From contig JBOFGX010000266.1 in assembly GCA_051649345.1 (NCBI GenBank), positions 1 to 23,643 of the forward strand: 23,643 nucleotides of DNA. Reading direction: 5' to 3'. The stretch is from Leadbetterella sp051649345 (GTDB taxonomy: Bacteria > Bacteroidota > Bacteroidia > Cytophagales > Spirosomataceae). Below, in pieces: positions 22,680 to 23,643 of the stretch (the first letter of the stretch is position 1; every line of letters starts with the position of its first letter). A model generated the notes under the pieces. It ran no database searches, had not been told where the DNA came from, and was given only the letters and a program-made list of their open reading frames with translations. Made by a program: the position numbers and the translations under genes.

Positions 22680-23643
22680 TTAAATGGGAAGTCCTGCTTT
22701 GTTGAACAAAGGTTGGTTTTTGAAGTATCGAAGATCAGCCTCCATCATTTCTTCAACCAGGGCTTTAAGATCATATTTTGGCTCCCATTTTAGTTTAGTT
22801 TTAGACTTGGTTGGATCACCTATAAGAAGCTCAACTTCAGTAGGACGGTAATATTTTTCGTCTACTGCCAATACTTTTTTGCCAATTTCAAGCGTGTAAT
22901 TAGGATTGTTGCATGACTTTACAAATGCTTCTTCTTGTGCATCTTTTCCTTTGAATTCCAGTTCGATTCCTACACGCTGAAACGCCATAATCACAAAATC
23001 TCTAACAGTAGTTGTGATACCAGTGGCTATTACGTAATCCTCGGCTACATCCTGCTGTAATATCAGCCACATTGCTTCTACATAGTCTTTTGCATGCCCC
23101 CAGTCACGTTTTGCATCCATATTTCCTAGGTACAATGTGTCTTCTTGCCCTAAGGCTATTTGCGAAACGGCTCTTGTGATTTTTCTTGTCACAAAAGTTT
23201 CGCCCCGTAGTGGTGATTCATGATTGAAAAGTATTCCATTGCAAGCATACATATTATATGCTTCTCTGTAATTTACAGTAATCCAATAGCCATATAATTT
23301 TGCAACAGCGTAAGGTGATCTTGGATAAAATGGAGTAGTTTCAGATTGAGGGACTTCTTGTACCAACCCATATAGCTCAGAAGTAGACGCTTGATAAATA
23401 CGTGTTTTATGCGTAAGTCCCAAAAGTCGTACGGCCTCCATGATTCTAAGTGTTCCGATGCCATCTACATTAGCGGTATATTCGGGTTCGTCAAAACTAA
23501 CCTTTACATGGGACATTGCACCCAAATTATAAATCTCGTCAGGCTGAACTTCTTGTATAATTCTAATAATATTGGTAGAATCACTCAAATCTCCATAATG
23601 AAGTTTGAATGTCACATTTTTTTCGTGTAAATCTTTATATAGG
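22680..23643 (-). CDS. gmd: GDP-mannose 4,6-dehydratase, N-terminus cut by window edge
   Basis: Gmd converts GDP-mannose to GDP-4-keto-6-deoxymannose, the first step to GDP-fucose or related sugars for capsule, LPS or glycoproteins. The frame remains open to the right edge and codes LYKDLHEKNVTFKLHYGDL before the internal GTG at 23613-23615, so the true start lies outside and about 50 residues including the Rossmann GxxGxxG are missing. Visible motifs: EIYNLGAMSHVKVSFDEPEYTANVD, the catalytic STSELYG, and YAVAKLYGYW with the Tyr and Lys of the extended SDR active site; NHESPLRGETFVTRKIT binds the nucleotide sugar. It ends 7 bases before def. The partner gene fcl is not in view. Confidence 0.95.
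   Translation of the reverse strand, partial: LYKDLHEKNVTFKLHYGDLSDSTNIIRIIQEVQPDEIYNLGAMSHVKVSFDEPEYTANVDGIGTLRIMEAVRLLGLTHKTRIYQASTSELYGLVQEVPQSETTPFYPRSPYAVAKLYGYWITVNYREAYNMYACNGILFNHESPLRGETFVTRKITRAVSQIALGQEDTLYLGNMDAKRDWGHAKDYVEAMWLILQQDVAEDYVIATGITTTVRDFVIMAFQRVGIELEFKGKDAQEEAFVKSCNNPNYTLEIGKKVLAVDEKYYRPTEVELLIGDPTKSKTKLKWEPKYDLKALVEEMMEADLRYFKNQPLFNKAGLPI

Noticed and set aside
23234..23254. Inverted repeat AAGCATA/TATGCTT resembling the fadB operator
   Set aside because: It lies within the gmd coding region, has a 7-base spacer unlike the fadB site and is likely due to codon content.

Overview
The window reads as a chromosomal segment of an AT-rich member of the Bacteroidota, probably from a gliding, Cytophagales-like lineage. 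The evidence is a gliding-motility lipoprotein (GldJ), a PASTA-type FtsI, an enoyl-CoA hydratase/hydroxyacyl-CoA dehydrogenase with the dehydrogenase domain first, Bacteroidota-type EF-Tu, and several promoters with the Bacteroidota -7 element TAnnTTTG. Genus cannot be set from sequence reading alone. Most genes lie on the minus strand; only uvrA and the MerC-domain gene are on the plus strand. Both ends of the window cut genes: the GMC oxidoreductase on the left and GDP-mannose dehydratase on the right.

Layout. 1-1831 (-): a Tat-exported gluconate-dehydrogenase-subunit-3-like protein followed 4 bases later by a GMC oxidoreductase. 1959-3936 (-): an M14-type zinc carboxypeptidase overlapping a secreted carboxypeptidase-regulatory-domain protein. 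4053-6546 (-): the cell-division pair ftsL-ftsI, standing apart from the rest of the dcw cluster. 6719-9559 (+): uvrA. 9590-10936 (-): a tight three-gene unit, MarR regulator, small secreted barrel-like protein, Nudix hydrolase. 11173-12483 (-): gldJ with a clear intrinsic terminator. 12537-15887 (-): mfd, which appears to start at TTG. 15974-17630 (-): a promoter, tRNA-Tyr, tRNA-Gly, tRNA-Thr, tuf and a terminator. 17861-21518 (-): the beta-oxidation genes fadB-fadA with a palindromic operator inside the promoter spacer. 21635-22081 (+): a MerC-domain membrane protein behind two tandem Fur/Zur-like boxes. 22097-23643 (-): gmd (partial) then def.

The content is mainly housekeeping: two DNA repair genes (uvrA, mfd) that act in the same nucleotide-excision pathway, septal wall synthesis, translation, N-terminal protein maturation, fatty acid oxidation and nucleotide-sugar synthesis. 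I found no CRISPR array, insertion sequence, phage gene or defence system. The best leads are regulatory: the operator in the fadB promoter, the paired metal-regulator-like boxes before merC, and the MarR gene that resembles the regulators usually found beside fadBA but sits about 7 kb beyond the end of fadA. Two gene clusters usually conserved in the phylum (dcw; tuf-secE-nusG) are broken here, which points to a rearranged genome.
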